DNA of 64,000 nucleotides from Niveispirillum lacus (GTDB lineage: Bacteria > Pseudomonadota > Alphaproteobacteria > Azospirillales > Azospirillaceae). Every line of letters starts with the position of its first letter. The stretch's first letter is position 1. The notes under the pieces are model-generated. The model was not told the origin of the DNA. It did not search any database and saw only the letters and a list, made by a program, of their open reading frames with translations. Location of the stretch: contig NZ_NOXU01000027.1 of the NCBI RefSeq assembly GCF_002251795.1, positions 49,344 to 113,343 of the forward strand. Reading direction: 5' to 3'. The translations under genes and the position numbers were made by a program. Shown here piece by piece: positions 45,097-54,545 of this stretch.

Positions 45097-46014
45097 TCAC
45101 CGCCTGATCCGATGATCCAGACGATCATCTTCCAGGCCGGCCGGTTCTTGATGAATGGCGAACTCTGCCTGGGGAAACACCGCGCGCAGTTCCCGCTCGA
45201 TCTCATCGGTAATGTCATGCGCCTGTGCCAAGGTCAGGTGCGGGTCCAGTTCCAGGTGGAATTCAATATGCTGACCGATACCCGTGGACCGGGTGCGCAG
45301 GTCGTGGATGCCGCGGGTCTGCGCATGGGCCCGCACCACCTCCTTGACCTTCGCCCGGTCGGCAGCGGGCAGTTCGCGGTCCATCAGTACACCCAACGCT
45401 TCGCGGACAAGGCGGCTGGCGCCCCAAACCAGGAACGCGGCGATACAGAGGGCGAAGATCGGGTCCCAATAGGGCCATCCTGACCACGCCGTGAGGCCGA
45501 GCGCCGCAATGACGGCAGAGTTCATCAGCAGGTCGCCGCTGTAATGCATGCTGTCGGCAGCGATGGCCATCGACCCCGTACGCCGGACGACCCAACGCTG
45601 CACCAGCAGCAGTAACCCGGTCAGGAGAATAGCGAAAACCATGGTGGCGATGCCCAGTTCCGGACTTTGCACCGGGCGGGGTTCGGCCAGGCGGCCGATA
45701 CCTTCATAGCCCAGGAAAACGCCGGACCCGGCGACAAAGGCGGCTTGGGCCAGGGCCGCCAATGGCTCTGCCTTGCCGCGTCCGAAACGGTGGGTGCTGT
45801 CGGGCGGCTGAAGGGCTTGTGCCACGCCCAGCAGGGTCACGACCGAGGCCAACAGGTCAACCGAGCTGTCCATCAGCGAGGACAGGATCGCCACCGCCCC
45901 GGTCGCCATATACGAAGCGAGCTTGGTTGCGATCAGGATGAGGGCCACGGTGACGCTGGCATAGGTGGCCCAACGCCGGTAACGCTCCCTCGCCTCCGCC
46001 GTGTCAGCCACCAC
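45097..46014 (-). CDS. Cation diffusion facilitator, FieF-type
   Basis: A 305-aa inner-membrane Zn2+/Fe2+ exporter driven by protons. Six membrane helices occupy about residues 18-205. Metal-site motifs SLMDSSVDLLAS (DxxxD, helix 2) and ADSMHYSGDLLMN (HxxxD, helix 5) are intact. A cytoplasmic dimerisation domain (about 210-290) contains HDLRTRSTGIGQHIEFHLE. The tail is acidic and basic, DDRLDHRIRR. It could belong to the same operon as pdxH, whose stop is 24 nt away on the same strand. Confidence 0.93.
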   Translation of the reverse strand: MVADTAEARERYRRWATYASVTVALILIATKLASYMATGAVAILSSLMDSSVDLLASVVTLLGVAQALQPPDSTHRFGRGKAEPLAALAQAAFVAGSGVFLGYEGIGRLAEPRPVQSPELGIATMVFAILLTGLLLLVQRWVVRRTGSMAIAADSMHYSGDLLMNSAVIAALGLTAWSGWPYWDPIFALCIAAFLVWGASRLVREALGVLMDRELPAADRAKVKEVVRAHAQTRGIHDLRTRSTGIGQHIEFHLELDPHLTLAQAHDITDEIERELRAVFPQAEFAIHQEPAGLEDDRLDHRIRR

Positions 46015-46038
46015 GCACCTTTAGATCAGGGATATAGA

Positions 46039-46632
46039 TCAGGGATAAAGGCGGCCCTTCGACCATGCCCCCTCACCCTCACGGGTGAACAGGATGCGGT
46101 CATGCAGCCTGTATTCCCGATCCTGCCAGAATTCGATCCGGTCGGGAACCACGCGAAAACCGGTCCAGTGCGGCGGGCGCGGCACAATGCCGCTCCCGAA
46201 CCGGACCTCGGCATCGGCGACGGCCTGTTCCAGGGTGGCGCGGCTGTCCAGGGGACGGGATTGCTGGCTGGCCCAAGCGCCGACCTGACTGCCGCGCGGA
46301 CGACTGGCGAAATAGGCATCCGCCTCGGCATCCGTGACCCGTTCCACCGGCCCTTCGATGCGCACCTGACGACGCAGCGATTTCCAATGGAAGGTCAGGG
46401 CCGCGAAATGCGTGGCCTGCAACTGATCACCCTTACGGCTCTGCGTATTGGTGTAGAAGGTAAAGCCGCGGTCATCCAGCCCCTTCAGTAGCAAAATGCG
46501 CACGGAAGGACGGCCATCGGCGGCAACGGTCGCCACCGACATGGCGTTAGGATCGTTGATTTCGGCCGTCTCAGCCTCGGCGAACCAGTCGCGGAACTGG
46601 ACGAACGGATCGGTGGCGTTTTCCAGCGTCAT
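46039..46632 (-). CDS. pdxH: Pyridoxamine 5'-phosphate oxidase
   Basis: FMN enzyme making pyridoxal 5'-phosphate from PNP/PMP. The 197-aa product (MTLENATDPFVQFRDWF) has the FMN-binding RILLLKGLDDRGFTFYTN and SRKGDQL, the VRIEGPVERV strand, the SRPRGSQVGAWASQQS loop, and the C-terminal PHWTGFRVVPDRIEFWQ with RLHDRILF. The upstream open frame is not conserved. It is divergent from the small antigen-like lipoprotein gene and upstream of the CDF gene. Confidence 0.96.
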   Translation of the reverse strand: MTLENATDPFVQFRDWFAEAETAEINDPNAMSVATVAADGRPSVRILLLKGLDDRGFTFYTNTQSRKGDQLQATHFAALTFHWKSLRRQVRIEGPVERVTDAEADAYFASRPRGSQVGAWASQQSRPLDSRATLEQAVADAEVRFGSGIVPRPPHWTGFRVVPDRIEFWQDREYRLHDRILFTREGEGAWSKGRLYP

Positions 46633-46791
46633 AGCTTGATCTTTGTCATAGTTGCGCCCGAATTGATGGTGAAGATAAGCAGCATGGGTTGTTTGTCCAT
46701 GCCGTCCCCCGCATGGCACCCGTCCGCAGGCGGAAACGCCCGATGGCGAATGGTTCGGGGGCAAAGCATGATCCGAGAAAGGTTCTGAAAA

Positions 46792-47262
46792 ATGATTCGC
46801 AAGATCGTTGTCGCCACCGCCCTGGTGGCCCTGCTGGCCGGGTGTCAGACCACCGGCGGCAGCAAGCAGACCGGTGGCGCCGTGATCGGCGGCCTGATGG
46901 GCGGTCTGGCCGGCAGCCAGATTGGCGGCGGTTCGGGTAAACTATGGGCGACGGGTGCCGGCGCCGTGCTGGGTGCCCTGATTGGTTCTGAAGTCGGCGC
47001 CTCGCTGGACAAGGCCGACCGCGCCGCCCTGGAACGCAACACCTATGCTTCGTTCAATGCACCGCTGAACCAGCCTATTGTCTGGGACAACCCCAACAAC
47101 AGCAACCGGGTTATCGTAACCCCGACGCAGGAGGGCCGCCAGCAGGGCACCGGCGCCTATTGCCGTGAATATCAGCAGACGATCATCGTCGGCGGCCGCA
47201 GCGAACAAGCCTATGGACGCGCCTGTCAGCAGCCGGACGGTTCCTGGAAAATCGTCAGTTAA
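46792..47262 (+). CDS. 17-kDa surface-antigen-like glycine-zipper lipoprotein
   Basis: A 156-aa outer-membrane lipoprotein of the RT0821/Lpp0805 family. The signal peptide ends LLAGCQTT. A glycine zipper (about 30-70) reads [20 protein letters not shown] and [17 protein letters not shown], and the C-terminal domain has [12 protein letters not shown] and [12 protein letters not shown]. Such proteins are abundant envelope antigens in rickettsiae and alphaproteobacteria. A strong intrinsic terminator follows its stop. Confidence 0.94.
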   Translation: MIRKIVVATALVALLAGCQTTGGSKQTGGAVIGGLMGGLAGSQIGGGSGKLWATGAGAVLGALIGSEVGASLDKADRAALERNTYASFNAPLNQPIVWDNPNNSNRVIVTPTQEGRQQGTGAYCREYQQTIIVGGRSEQAYGRACQQPDGSWKIVS

Positions 47263-47292
47263 TGGCTGGCTGACACGGGCACAACCCAATAT

Positions 47293-47328
47293 CCCCGCGT
47301 CAGGACACCCCCTGACGCGGGGTTTTTT
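47293..47328 (+). terminator. Intrinsic terminator of the antigen-like gene
   Basis: CCCCGCGTCAGG and CCTGACGCGGGG form a 12-bp stem with a 6-nt loop, then TTTTTT. It lies 30 nt after the stop. Confidence 0.95.
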
Positions 47329-47428
47329 ATACCGATGCGCAGGGCCATCCCTGTCGGCCATGCTTGACCAGGGGCCGCCGGGGCGTAGGATGCGGCAGCT
47401 TTTCCCTTTTTACTGGCCGTTGGTGACC

Positions 47429-48388
47429 ATGCGCGATCCCTACCTTGTCCTCGGGCTGACACGAAGTGCCACGGCCGACGACATCAAGCAGGCCTTTCGC
47501 CGCCTGGCCAAACAATATCATCCCGACCTCAATCCCGGCCGGCCCGATATCGAGCAGAAGTTCAAGGAGGTCAACAGCGCCCACGGCCTGTTGTCCGATC
47601 CTGAGAAACGGGCCCGTTTCGATAAGGGGGAAATCGACGCAACCGGCACCGAGCGGCCGGATCGCAGTTTCCGCCGTGCGTGGCAGAATGCCGGTCGCGG
47701 TCCGGGGGCGGGTGGTACGCGCGGGGCGGGCGCCGGCGCCCGTCCGGGCGGCGACACGGGTGATGATCCGTTCGCCGATGATTTCTTCAATGATATCTTC
47801 GGTGCAACCAAGCGGCGCTACTCCGCTGGCGCCGGGGCGGGGGTGAAGGCAAAGGGCAGTGACGTGAATTATTCCGTCAATGTCAGCTTCGCCGATGCCT
47901 GCCTGGGCGCCAAACGGCGGCTGACCTTGTCGACAGGCAAGACCATCGACGTCAATATTCCGCCGGGAACCCGCGATCAGACCAAGCTCCGCCTGAAAGG
48001 CCAGGGGCTGGCGGGGTTGGGCGGCGCAGGGGCCGGGGATGCCATTGTCGAGGTGCTGGTCGATAGCCACCCCCTGTTCACCCGAAAGGATGATGACATC
48101 CACCTGGACGCGCCGGTCACCCTGCAGGAAGCCATTCTGGGAGCGGCCATCAAGGTGCCGACCCTGGATGGCCAGGTCGCGGTGAGGGTGCCCCCGGGCG
48201 CCAACAGCGGCACCACACTGCGTCTGAAGGGCAAAGGCATTCCCAACCCGGACCGCAAGGTCACCGGCGACCTCTATGTCAAGTTGGTCGTCATGCTGCC
48301 GGAGAAGCCCGACGCCGAACTGACCGCCTTTATTGAGCGCTGGTCAAAGGGCAGGGATTACGACGTGCGGCGCAAGCTGGGGGTGTAG
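47429..48388 (+). CDS. DnaJ-like J-domain co-chaperone, CbpA type
   Basis: A 319-aa protein. The J domain (about 1-65) starts [20 protein letters not shown] and has the HPD motif ([10 protein letters not shown]). A Gly/Arg-rich linker (about 80-145) follows, and then two beta-sandwich substrate-binding domains with [19 protein letters not shown] and [19 protein letters not shown]. The CxxCxGxG zinc finger of true DnaJ is absent, so it is a type II (CbpA/DjlA-like) partner of DnaK. Upstream in-frame codons cross the preceding terminator and were excluded. Confidence 0.92.
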   Translation: MRDPYLVLGLTRSATADDIKQAFRRLAKQYHPDLNPGRPDIEQKFKEVNSAHGLLSDPEKRARFDKGEIDATGTERPDRSFRRAWQNAGRGPGAGGTRGAGAGARPGGDTGDDPFADDFFNDIFGATKRRYSAGAGAGVKAKGSDVNYSVNVSFADACLGAKRRLTLSTGKTIDVNIPPGTRDQTKLRLKGQGLAGLGGAGAGDAIVEVLVDSHPLFTRKDDDIHLDAPVTLQEAILGAAIKVPTLDGQVAVRVPPGANSGTTLRLKGKGIPNPDRKVTGDLYVKLVVMLPEKPDAELTAFIERWSKGRDYDVRRKLGV

Positions 48389-48404
48389 GCGACCCCCGCT
48401 TTCC

Positions 48405-48800
48405 TCACTTCTGTTCTTCCTGTGCCTTGTCCATGGCCCCCTCGGCTTTCGCTCGCAGGTCCTCGATGGTGGCGCCGAGATTGACACCCGCCTTTTCACC
48501 AGCCTTTTCAAGTTCCGCAGCCGCACGGTCGCTGGCCTGCTCCAACTGATCGGCCGCCTTGTCGGTCACCGCTTCCAGTTTCTCGCCGGCTTTTTCCTGC
48601 GCCGACTCCAATTTGCCGGCGGCGTCTTCCAACTTGCTGGCCGCGTCATTCAGCGTGGTGGCTGCCTTTTCAGCAGCGGCATTGATCTTCTCGCCTGCGC
48701 GTTCAGCGGTATCCTGGCTATCGCAGCCGGCCAGCACCAAGGGAACGGCCAAGACCAGAGCCGACACCTTGGCATGGCGCAGAAATTTCAGGCCCATCAT
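48405..48800 (-). CDS. Alanine/glutamate-rich amphipathic-helix lipoprotein
   Basis: A 131-aa protein with signal peptide and lipobox (VLAGC, mature Cys near residue 25). The mature part is a long charged amphipathic helix built of near-repeats such as EKAATTLNDAASKLEDAAG and EKLEAVTDKAADQLEQASD, similar in composition to LEA- or apolipoprotein-like envelope proteins. Function unknown; an envelope spacer or stress protein is possible. GGAG is 4 nt before the ATG; a second ATG three bases later is possible. Confidence 0.82.
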   Translation of the reverse strand: MMGLKFLRHAKVSALVLAVPLVLAGCDSQDTAERAGEKINAAAEKAATTLNDAASKLEDAAGKLESAQEKAGEKLEAVTDKAADQLEQASDRAAAELEKAGEKAGVNLGATIEDLRAKAEGAMDKAQEEQK

Positions 48801-48895
48801 TTCTCTCCATTGCTTCCGGGTCTGGTGTGACCCCTTGGCGCCAGACCGCCACGCACTACGTTCAAAGGCTGACGAAGGTAAGATGGAAGCAATCC

Positions 48896-49624
48896 ATGGC
48901 ATCCCCCTACATCATCATTGGTGCGACCGGTGGGACCGGTCGTGCCCTGGCACGGCGGCTGGCAAACAGAGGTCATAGATTGCACCTGATCGGGCGCGAT
49001 TCAACCCGCCTTGCCGATCTGTCGCAGACCCTGGACGCCACCCACGCCGTCGCCGATGTCACAGAAGAGGACGCGCTGACCGACGCTGTTCTGCGGGCTG
49101 ACCAGGGCGACGGCATCGCCGGTATTGCCTATTGTGTCGGGTCGATCGTGATCAAGCCGCTGAAGGCCACGCGCAGCGCCGATTTCTTGTCGGCCTTCAA
49201 TCTGAACCTGCTGGGTGCCGCTACGGCCCTGCGCGCAGCAGAAAAGGGGTTGAAGGCAGCCAAAGGGGCGGTTGTTCTGTTTTCCACCGTTGCCGTCGAA
49301 CAGGGCTTTACCAATCATACTGTCATTGCCGCCGCCAAAGGAGCGGTGGCCGGGCTGGGCCGGGCCCTGGCGGCGGAATGGGCGCCCCATGTGCGCGTGA
49401 ATGTCATCGCCCCGTCGCTGACCCGCACGCCGCTGGCCGCTCCACTTCTGGCATCCGAACAGATGGCACAGGGTATCGCCGCCATGCATCCCCTGCCCCG
49501 ACTGGGTGAGGCCGATGACCTGGCCGCGATGGCGGAGTTCTTGCTGTCGCCCGATGCTGGATGGATCACCGGCCAGGTTCTGGCTGTGGATGGTGGACGC
49601 AGTACCTTACGCACCAAGGGATAG
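48896..49624 (+). CDS. SDR-family protein lacking the catalytic Tyr
   Basis: A 242-aa short-chain dehydrogenase fold: YIIIGATGGTGRALARRL cofactor loop, IAYCVGSIVIKPL, and WAPHVRVNVIAPSLTRTPLA. In the active-site helix the usual YxxxK is read as VIAAAK (FTNHTVIAAAKGAVAGL), so the Tyr position is Ile while the Lys stays. This subgroup exists in other bacteria; the activity is uncertain. It is followed 9 nt later by the DUF6134-like gene and then the photolyase, so it probably shares the operon. Confidence 0.85.
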   Translation: MASPYIIIGATGGTGRALARRLANRGHRLHLIGRDSTRLADLSQTLDATHAVADVTEEDALTDAVLRADQGDGIAGIAYCVGSIVIKPLKATRSADFLSAFNLNLLGAATALRAAEKGLKAAKGAVVLFSTVAVEQGFTNHTVIAAAKGAVAGLGRALAAEWAPHVRVNVIAPSLTRTPLAAPLLASEQMAQGIAAMHPLPRLGEADDLAAMAEFLLSPDAGWITGQVLAVDGGRSTLRTKG

Positions 49625-49633
49625 GAGACGAAG

Positions 49634-50359
49634 ATGCACCGCCGCCACCTGATCCTGTCAGCCCCAATCGCCATGGGCCTTGGGTTTCTCCTGCCACGCC
49701 GGTCGGCGGCCTTCACCCTGCCCGAGACCGATACCCTGTCCTTTTCCGTGTTCCGCAAGAATGACAGCCCCATGGGCTATCACCGCTTGCGCTTTTTGCG
49801 GGACGGCGACCGGCTGATCATGGAGAAGGAGATCAATCTGGAAGTGTCGCTGGCCTTTGTGACCGCCTATAGCTATCGCCATCACAACCGGGAGGTGTGG
49901 CAGGGCGGACGTTTGGTGGAGATCGAAACCCGGACCAACGATGATGGTGACGATTATTGGCTGCGGGCCAAAGCCGGCCCCGACGGGTTGATGGTGGATG
50001 GCAGCGGCGGCAGCTATGTCGCCCCGGCCGATATCATCCCTACCAGCTACTGGAACAGCGCCATCACCAGTGCCACACAATTGCTGGATACCCAGCGCGG
50101 TCTGATCATGGACGTGCGGATGGAGGATAAGGGTGCGGTCATGCTGGAAACAGAGGCCGGTACCCTGCGCACACGCCAGCATACGATCAATATTCTGACC
50201 AACCCGCCCGGCCGCACCAATCAGATTGATCTCTGGTATGACGATACCAGCCAGTGGGTGGGACTGGCCTTTGAGGCAAAGGGCCAAAAGATCACCTACG
50301 TTATGGACAGCCGCGCCATCCCGCCGGAACCCGCCCCGCAATCGGCAGCCCGACTGTGA
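49634..50359 (+). CDS. DUF6134-like exported protein
   Basis: A 241-aa protein. The N-terminal RRHLILSAPIAMGLGFLL followed by RRSAA looks like a signal peptide or weak Tat signal. The mature beta-rich domain (FSVFRKNDSPMGYHRLRFLR, WQGGRLVEIETRTNDDGDDY, QIDLWYDDTSQWVGLAFEA) matches the DUF6134/DUF3108-like family as best remembered; function unknown. The stop overlaps the GTG start of the photolyase gene (GTGA), so the two are translationally coupled. Confidence 0.8.
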   Translation: MHRRHLILSAPIAMGLGFLLPRRSAAFTLPETDTLSFSVFRKNDSPMGYHRLRFLRDGDRLIMEKEINLEVSLAFVTAYSYRHHNREVWQGGRLVEIETRTNDDGDDYWLRAKAGPDGLMVDGSGGSYVAPADIIPTSYWNSAITSATQLLDTQRGLIMDVRMEDKGAVMLETEAGTLRTRQHTINILTNPPGRTNQIDLWYDDTSQWVGLAFEAKGQKITYVMDSRAIPPEPAPQSAARL

Positions 50360-51918
50360 CCGACTGCATCCGTCTGGTGCTGGGTGACCAATTGTCGCGC
50401 AATCTGGCCAGTTTGCGCGGGCTGGATAAGCACCAGGACGTGGTCTTGCTGGCGGAGGTAATGGCGGAGGCGACCTATGTCCCTCACCACCCGCAGAAGA
50501 TTGCCTTCCTGTTCAGCGCCATGCGCCATTTTGCTGAGGAACTGCGGGCGGATGGCATCCGGGTTGACTATATCCGTCTGGATGATCCCGACAATACGGG
50601 CACCCTGGGTGGGGAGCTGTCCCGCGCCATCGACCGGCACCAGGCCGCGCGCGCCATCGTCACCTTCCCCGGTGAATGGCGCGTCTGGCAACAGATGCGG
50701 GCTTGGCAGCAAGATTTTGCCGTACCGGTGGCGGTGAAGGAGGACGACCGTTTCTTCTGTCCCATTGCCCGCTTCCGCGCCTGGGCCGACGGGCGCAAGC
50801 AGGTGAGGATGGAATTCTTTTACCGGGAGATGCGGCGGGATCACAAAATCCTGCTGACCCCCGACGGGCAGCCGGAAGGCGGGCAGTGGAATTTCGACGC
50901 GGAAAACCGTAAATCCCTGCCCAAGGGCCTGAAAATCCCCCAACCCTACCGCGAGACGCCCGATGCCATCACCAATGAGGTGCTGGCCCTGGTGGCATCG
51001 CGGTTCGCAGGGCATTTCGGCCGGCTGGACGGGTTCTTCTATGCCGTCACAGCGGCGGGGGCGGAACGGGCGCTGGACCATTTCATCCGCCACTGCCTGC
51101 CCCTGTTCGGTGATTACCAGGATGCGATGGCCATGGGCCAGGAAACCCTGTTCCATTCCATCTTGTCCCCCTACATCAATGCCGGCCTTCTGGACCCTCG
51201 CCGGGTGGTGGAGGCCGCTGAACAGGCCTGGCGGCAGGGCCACGCGCCCCTGAACGCCGTGGAAGGGTTTATCCGCCAGATCCTGGGCTGGCGGGAATAT
51301 GTACGCGGCATCTACTGGCTGAAAATGCCGGGATATGCCGACACCAACGCGCTCAACGCCCACCGCCCCCTGCCCGATTTCTATTGGACCGGGCGCACCG
51401 ACATGAACTGCATGGCGCAGGTCATCGGGCAGACCGAACGTCTGGCCTATGCCCACCATATCCAACGCCTGATGGTAACTGGCAATTTCGCCTTGCTGTT
51501 GGGGGTGGAGCCGGCTCAAATTGAGGAATGGTATCTGGCCGTCTATGCCGACGCCTATGATTGGGTGGAACTGCCGAATGTCCACGGCATGGTGATGCAT
51601 GCCGATGGCGGCTATCTGGGCAGCAAGCCCTATGCGGCCAGCGGCAAATATATTCAGCGCATGTCGGACTACTGCACCCGGTGCCGCTATGACGTGAAAG
51701 AAACCATCGGCCCCACCGCCTGCCCCTTCAACGCCCTCTATTGGAACTTCCTGATGGAGAATGAGGCCAAGCTGCGCGGCAATCCCCGGATGGGGCTGGT
51801 CTATAAGGGCCTGGACGCCATGGAACCAGCCAGGCGCGAGGCGATCAGGGCACAGGCCGGACGGTTCATCACGGGCCTGATACCGGCCTATCGGGCGACA
51901 GGAACGGAGCCATCATGA
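50356..51918 (+). CDS. FeS-containing (6-4) photolyase, CryPro/FeS-BCP type
   Basis: A 520-aa cryptochrome/photolyase-like FAD protein with C-terminal iron-sulfur cluster. An N-terminal Rossmann-like part (CIRLVLGDQLSRNL) is followed by the helical FAD domain. Four Cys occur in TDMNC, YCTRC and ACPFN with spacings 88, 3 and 13, the same as Cys350/438/441/454 remembered for Agrobacterium PhrB, so the 4Fe-4S site should be intact. Repairs UV (6-4) photoproducts in PhrB. GTG start inside the preceding stop; the next SDR gene starts inside its stop (ATGA). Confidence 0.94.
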   Translation: MTDCIRLVLGDQLSRNLASLRGLDKHQDVVLLAEVMAEATYVPHHPQKIAFLFSAMRHFAEELRADGIRVDYIRLDDPDNTGTLGGELSRAIDRHQAARAIVTFPGEWRVWQQMRAWQQDFAVPVAVKEDDRFFCPIARFRAWADGRKQVRMEFFYREMRRDHKILLTPDGQPEGGQWNFDAENRKSLPKGLKIPQPYRETPDAITNEVLALVASRFAGHFGRLDGFFYAVTAAGAERALDHFIRHCLPLFGDYQDAMAMGQETLFHSILSPYINAGLLDPRRVVEAAEQAWRQGHAPLNAVEGFIRQILGWREYVRGIYWLKMPGYADTNALNAHRPLPDFYWTGRTDMNCMAQVIGQTERLAYAHHIQRLMVTGNFALLLGVEPAQIEEWYLAVYADAYDWVELPNVHGMVMHADGGYLGSKPYAASGKYIQRMSDYCTRCRYDVKETIGPTACPFNALYWNFLMENEAKLRGNPRMGLVYKGLDAMEPARREAIRAQAGRFITGLIPAYRATGTEPS

Positions 51919-52682
51919 CACACCTGCCCACCCCCACCCCTGCCGATGGTGTTGCCTGGGTCACTGGTGCTTCTTCCGGCATCGGAGAGCATGTGGCACT
52001 GGCCCTGGCTGCCGAGGGCTGGACCGTACTGGCCAGCGCGCGGCGGGCCGAATCACTCGTGGCGCTGTCAGACCGGTGTCATGGACCGGGCCGCATCATC
52101 CCCGTTCCGCTGGATATTACGGATGCCGATGGGGTGAAGACCGCCCTGTCGGCGCACGGGCCCATCGCGCTGGCCGTGCTGAACGCCGGCACCTATTTGC
52201 CGGATGCGGCCAAAAATCTGGACCCCGGCACCTTTGCCCACACGATCAATGTCAATCTGGTCGGTACCGTCAATTGTCTGGCCGCCATTCTGCCCGGCAT
52301 GATCGCGCGGCAGCGCGGGCAGGTGGCAATCGTCTCCTCTGTGGCCGGTTATCGTGGCCTGCCCCGGTCGCTGGCCTATGGCGCCTCCAAGGCGGCGTTG
52401 AACAACATGACGGAAAGCCTGAAGCTGGATGTGGAGCGTTACGGCATCAAGGTGCAACTGGTCTGCCCCGGCTTCATCAAGACACCGCTGACCGACAAGA
52501 ACGACTTTCCCATGCCCTTCCTGATGCCGGTGGAGAAGGCAGCAGCCCGGCTGGTGGCGGGGCTGAAAGGCAACGGTTTCCAGATAACGTTCCCGCGTCG
52601 CTTTACCTGGCCGCTTCTGCTGTTGCGCCGTTTTCCCGATGCACTGTATTTCATGTTGGTTCGTCGAACCGTGCCGAAATAA
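51915..52682 (+). CDS. Short-chain dehydrogenase/reductase
   Basis: A 255-aa classical SDR. The cofactor motif is TGASSGIGEHVALALA, with NAGTYL in the second strand, the Ser in VAIVSSVAGYRG, the YxxxK in SLAYGASKAALNNM and the PGFIKT loop. A C-terminal hydrophobic segment (FTWPLLLLRRFPDALYFMLV) hints at membrane association. Together with the photolyase and the following SnoaL-like gene it resembles the light-stress cluster near ChrR or LitR-regulated photolyases in other proteobacteria. The substrate is unknown. Confidence 0.9.
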   Translation: MTHLPTPTPADGVAWVTGASSGIGEHVALALAAEGWTVLASARRAESLVALSDRCHGPGRIIPVPLDITDADGVKTALSAHGPIALAVLNAGTYLPDAAKNLDPGTFAHTINVNLVGTVNCLAAILPGMIARQRGQVAIVSSVAGYRGLPRSLAYGASKAALNNMTESLKLDVERYGIKVQLVCPGFIKTPLTDKNDFPMPFLMPVEKAAARLVAGLKGNGFQITFPRRFTWPLLLLRRFPDALYFMLVRRTVPK

Positions 52683-52727
52683 GCATCGGGATCGGACCCT
52701 CAGGAAACGGCTTGGATCAAGGTGCGC

Positions 52728-53177
52728 ATGGGATCGCTGAATGGACAGGTTCCGGTGGAGCAGGCGCTGGCCGCCTATATCCGCTTTTATCAGGAACTGC
52801 GGCCCGAAACAGTCGCCCGGCTGGACCGGCTGGTCGTTCCGGATGTGCATTTCAAAGATCCGTTCAATGATTTCCGGTCGCGCGACCGGATGAAGGCGGT
52901 ATTCACCTCCATGTTCGACATGCTGGAGCAGCCGCGCTTCATCGTGCGCGACCATGCCCTGTCGGAACAGACGGCCTATCTGCGCTGGGGCTTTGTATTC
53001 CGCCGGAAAGGGGAGCCGCGGCCCCGCACCATTGAGGGTATGTCAGAGGTACGGTTCGACCTTGCCGGTCAGGTGTCCAGCCATATCGACCATTGGGATG
53101 CGGCCGAGCAGTTTTATGAAAAGCTGCCCGTGCTGGGCTGGGTGCTGCGCAAGATCAAGGCCTATATGGCGCATTAG
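52728..53177 (+). CDS. SnoaL/NTF2-like protein of the photolyase cluster
   Basis: A 149-aa NTF2-like protein with FYQELRPETVARLDRLVV, then DVHFKDPFNDFRSRDRMKAV and GLSEV/RFDLAGQVSSHIDHWDAAEQFYEKLPVLG. This family often accompanies SDR and photolyase genes in sigmaE/ChrR or LitR light-stress regulons of alphaproteobacteria. ATG 52728 with AAGG at 52718-52721 is preferred over GTG 52722. panC follows after 70 nt. Confidence 0.85.
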   Translation: MGSLNGQVPVEQALAAYIRFYQELRPETVARLDRLVVPDVHFKDPFNDFRSRDRMKAVFTSMFDMLEQPRFIVRDHALSEQTAYLRWGFVFRRKGEPRPRTIEGMSEVRFDLAGQVSSHIDHWDAAEQFYEKLPVLGWVLRKIKAYMAH

Positions 53178-53247
53178 CGCTTGTCGCGGGAAGGGGGAGC
53201 GCATACCTCCCTATGCCGCACCCGCGAAACAGACCTGAGCCATCACC

Positions 53248-54087
53248 ATGAGCCTGTCCATCGTCCGCACTGTCGCCGACCTGCGCACCCAGGTTTACGC
53301 ATGGCGCAAGGCGGGACTGCGCACGGCCCTTGTCCCCACCATGGGCGCCCTGCATGAGGGGCACCTGACCCTGGTGCGCCGGGGCCGCGACCTGGCCGAC
53401 CGGGTGATTGCCACAGTGTTCGTGAACCCGACCCAGTTCGGCCCGAACGAGGATTTCAGCCGTTATCCACGGGACGAGGCCGGTGACGCCGCCAAGCTGG
53501 CCAGTGCCGGCTGCGACCTGCTGTTCGCGCCGACCGTTGATGTGATGTATCCAGCCGGTTTCGCGACCAGCATTGATGTCGGTCCCGTCACCACCCGCTG
53601 GGAAGGCGCGTTCCGTCCTGGCCATTTCCAGGGTGTGGCGACGGTGGTGACCAAGCTGCTGTTGCAGGCGGGTGCCGATGTCGCCTGCTTCGGGGAGAAG
53701 GACTATCAACAGCTTTGCACCATCCGCCAGTTGGTCCGCGACCTGGATATTCCGGTACAGATCGAAGGTGTGCCGACGGTGCGGGAGGGCGATGGTCTGG
53801 CCCTGTCGTCGCGCAACGCGTATCTGTCACCTGAACAGCGGCAGGTGGCGGGGCAACTGAACCGGGTGATGCGCGGTGTGATCGACCGGTTGCACGCCGG
53901 GGAGACGGTGGACGCGGCTCTGTCGGCGGGTACACAGGCCCTGCTGGACGCTGGCTTCACCGCTGTGGACTATCTGGCTCTGGTCGATGCCCTGACCCTG
54001 GAACCTCTGACGGCACCCGGCGCCGGTCGCCTGATCTGCACTGCGCGCCTTGGCGGGGTGCGGTTGTTGGACAATATGGCGGTATAA
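53248..54087 (+). CDS. panC: Pantothenate synthetase
   Basis: ATP-dependent joining of pantoate and beta-alanine, a step of CoA synthesis. The 279-aa product has the HIGH-like MGALHEGHLTLV, the ATP/pantoate site VFVNPTQFGPNEDFSRYP, FRPGHFQGVATVVTKLL, FGEKDYQQL and SSRNAYLSPEQR, all in normal order. It is likely part of or just after the preceding operon. Confidence 0.96.
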   Translation: MSLSIVRTVADLRTQVYAWRKAGLRTALVPTMGALHEGHLTLVRRGRDLADRVIATVFVNPTQFGPNEDFSRYPRDEAGDAAKLASAGCDLLFAPTVDVMYPAGFATSIDVGPVTTRWEGAFRPGHFQGVATVVTKLLLQAGADVACFGEKDYQQLCTIRQLVRDLDIPVQIEGVPTVREGDGLALSSRNAYLSPEQRQVAGQLNRVMRGVIDRLHAGETVDAALSAGTQALLDAGFTAVDYLALVDALTLEPLTAPGAGRLICTARLGGVRLLDNMAV

Positions 54088-54091
54088 GAAA

Positions 54092-54115
54092 GGGCGGACC
54101 CTCACTGGTCCGCCC
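54092..54115 (-). terminator. Terminator between convergent panC and gloA
   Basis: GGGCGGACC (54092-54100) and GGTCCGCCC (54107-54115) are perfect complements with loop CTCACT. Read on the minus strand the stem is followed by TTTCTT, so it mainly ends gloA and may also affect panC. Confidence 0.75.
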
Positions 54116-54125
54116 CGCATTATCC

Positions 54126-54545
54126 TTACCAGACACCCGTGTTGGGCATGCTGGTCCAGGGTTCCGCCGCAGGCAGCGACCCGCCCTTCTGCAACAGTTC
54201 GATCGAGATATTGTCAGGCGAACGGATGAAGGCCATACGGCCGTCGCGCGGCGGACGATTGATGGTCACGCCCTTGTCCAGCAGCGACTGGCAGGTGGCA
54301 TAGATGTCGTCCACCTCGAACGCCAGATGGCCGAAATTGCGCCCACCGGTGTAAACTTCCGGGTCCCAGTTATAGGTCAGTTCGACCTGCGCCTCCGGTG
54401 TTTCATCGGCCGCCAGAAAGACCAGGGTGAAGCGGCCCGCCGGGTTCTCCATGCGGCGCAATTCCTTCAGACCCAGCTTGTTGCAGTAAAAATCCAGCGA
54501 CTGCTCCAGGTCGGTCACACGGACCATCGTGTGCAGATATTTCAT
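54126..54545 (-). CDS. gloA: Lactoylglutathione lyase (glyoxalase I)
   Basis: Detoxifies methylglyoxal as its glutathione hemithioacetal. The 139-aa product is the usual single-domain length. The four metal ligands are recognisable in order: His in [10 protein letters not shown], Glu in QVELTYNW, His in [10 protein letters not shown] and Glu in [22 protein letters not shown] is the typical strand-loop. It reads minus, convergent to panC, and its promoter region faces the Amt-kinase gene. Confidence 0.94.
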   Translation of the reverse strand: MKYLHTMVRVTDLEQSLDFYCNKLGLKELRRMENPAGRFTLVFLAADETPEAQVELTYNWDPEVYTGGRNFGHLAFEVDDIYATCQSLLDKGVTINRPPRDGRMAFIRSPDNISIELLQKGGSLPAAEPWTSMPNTGVW

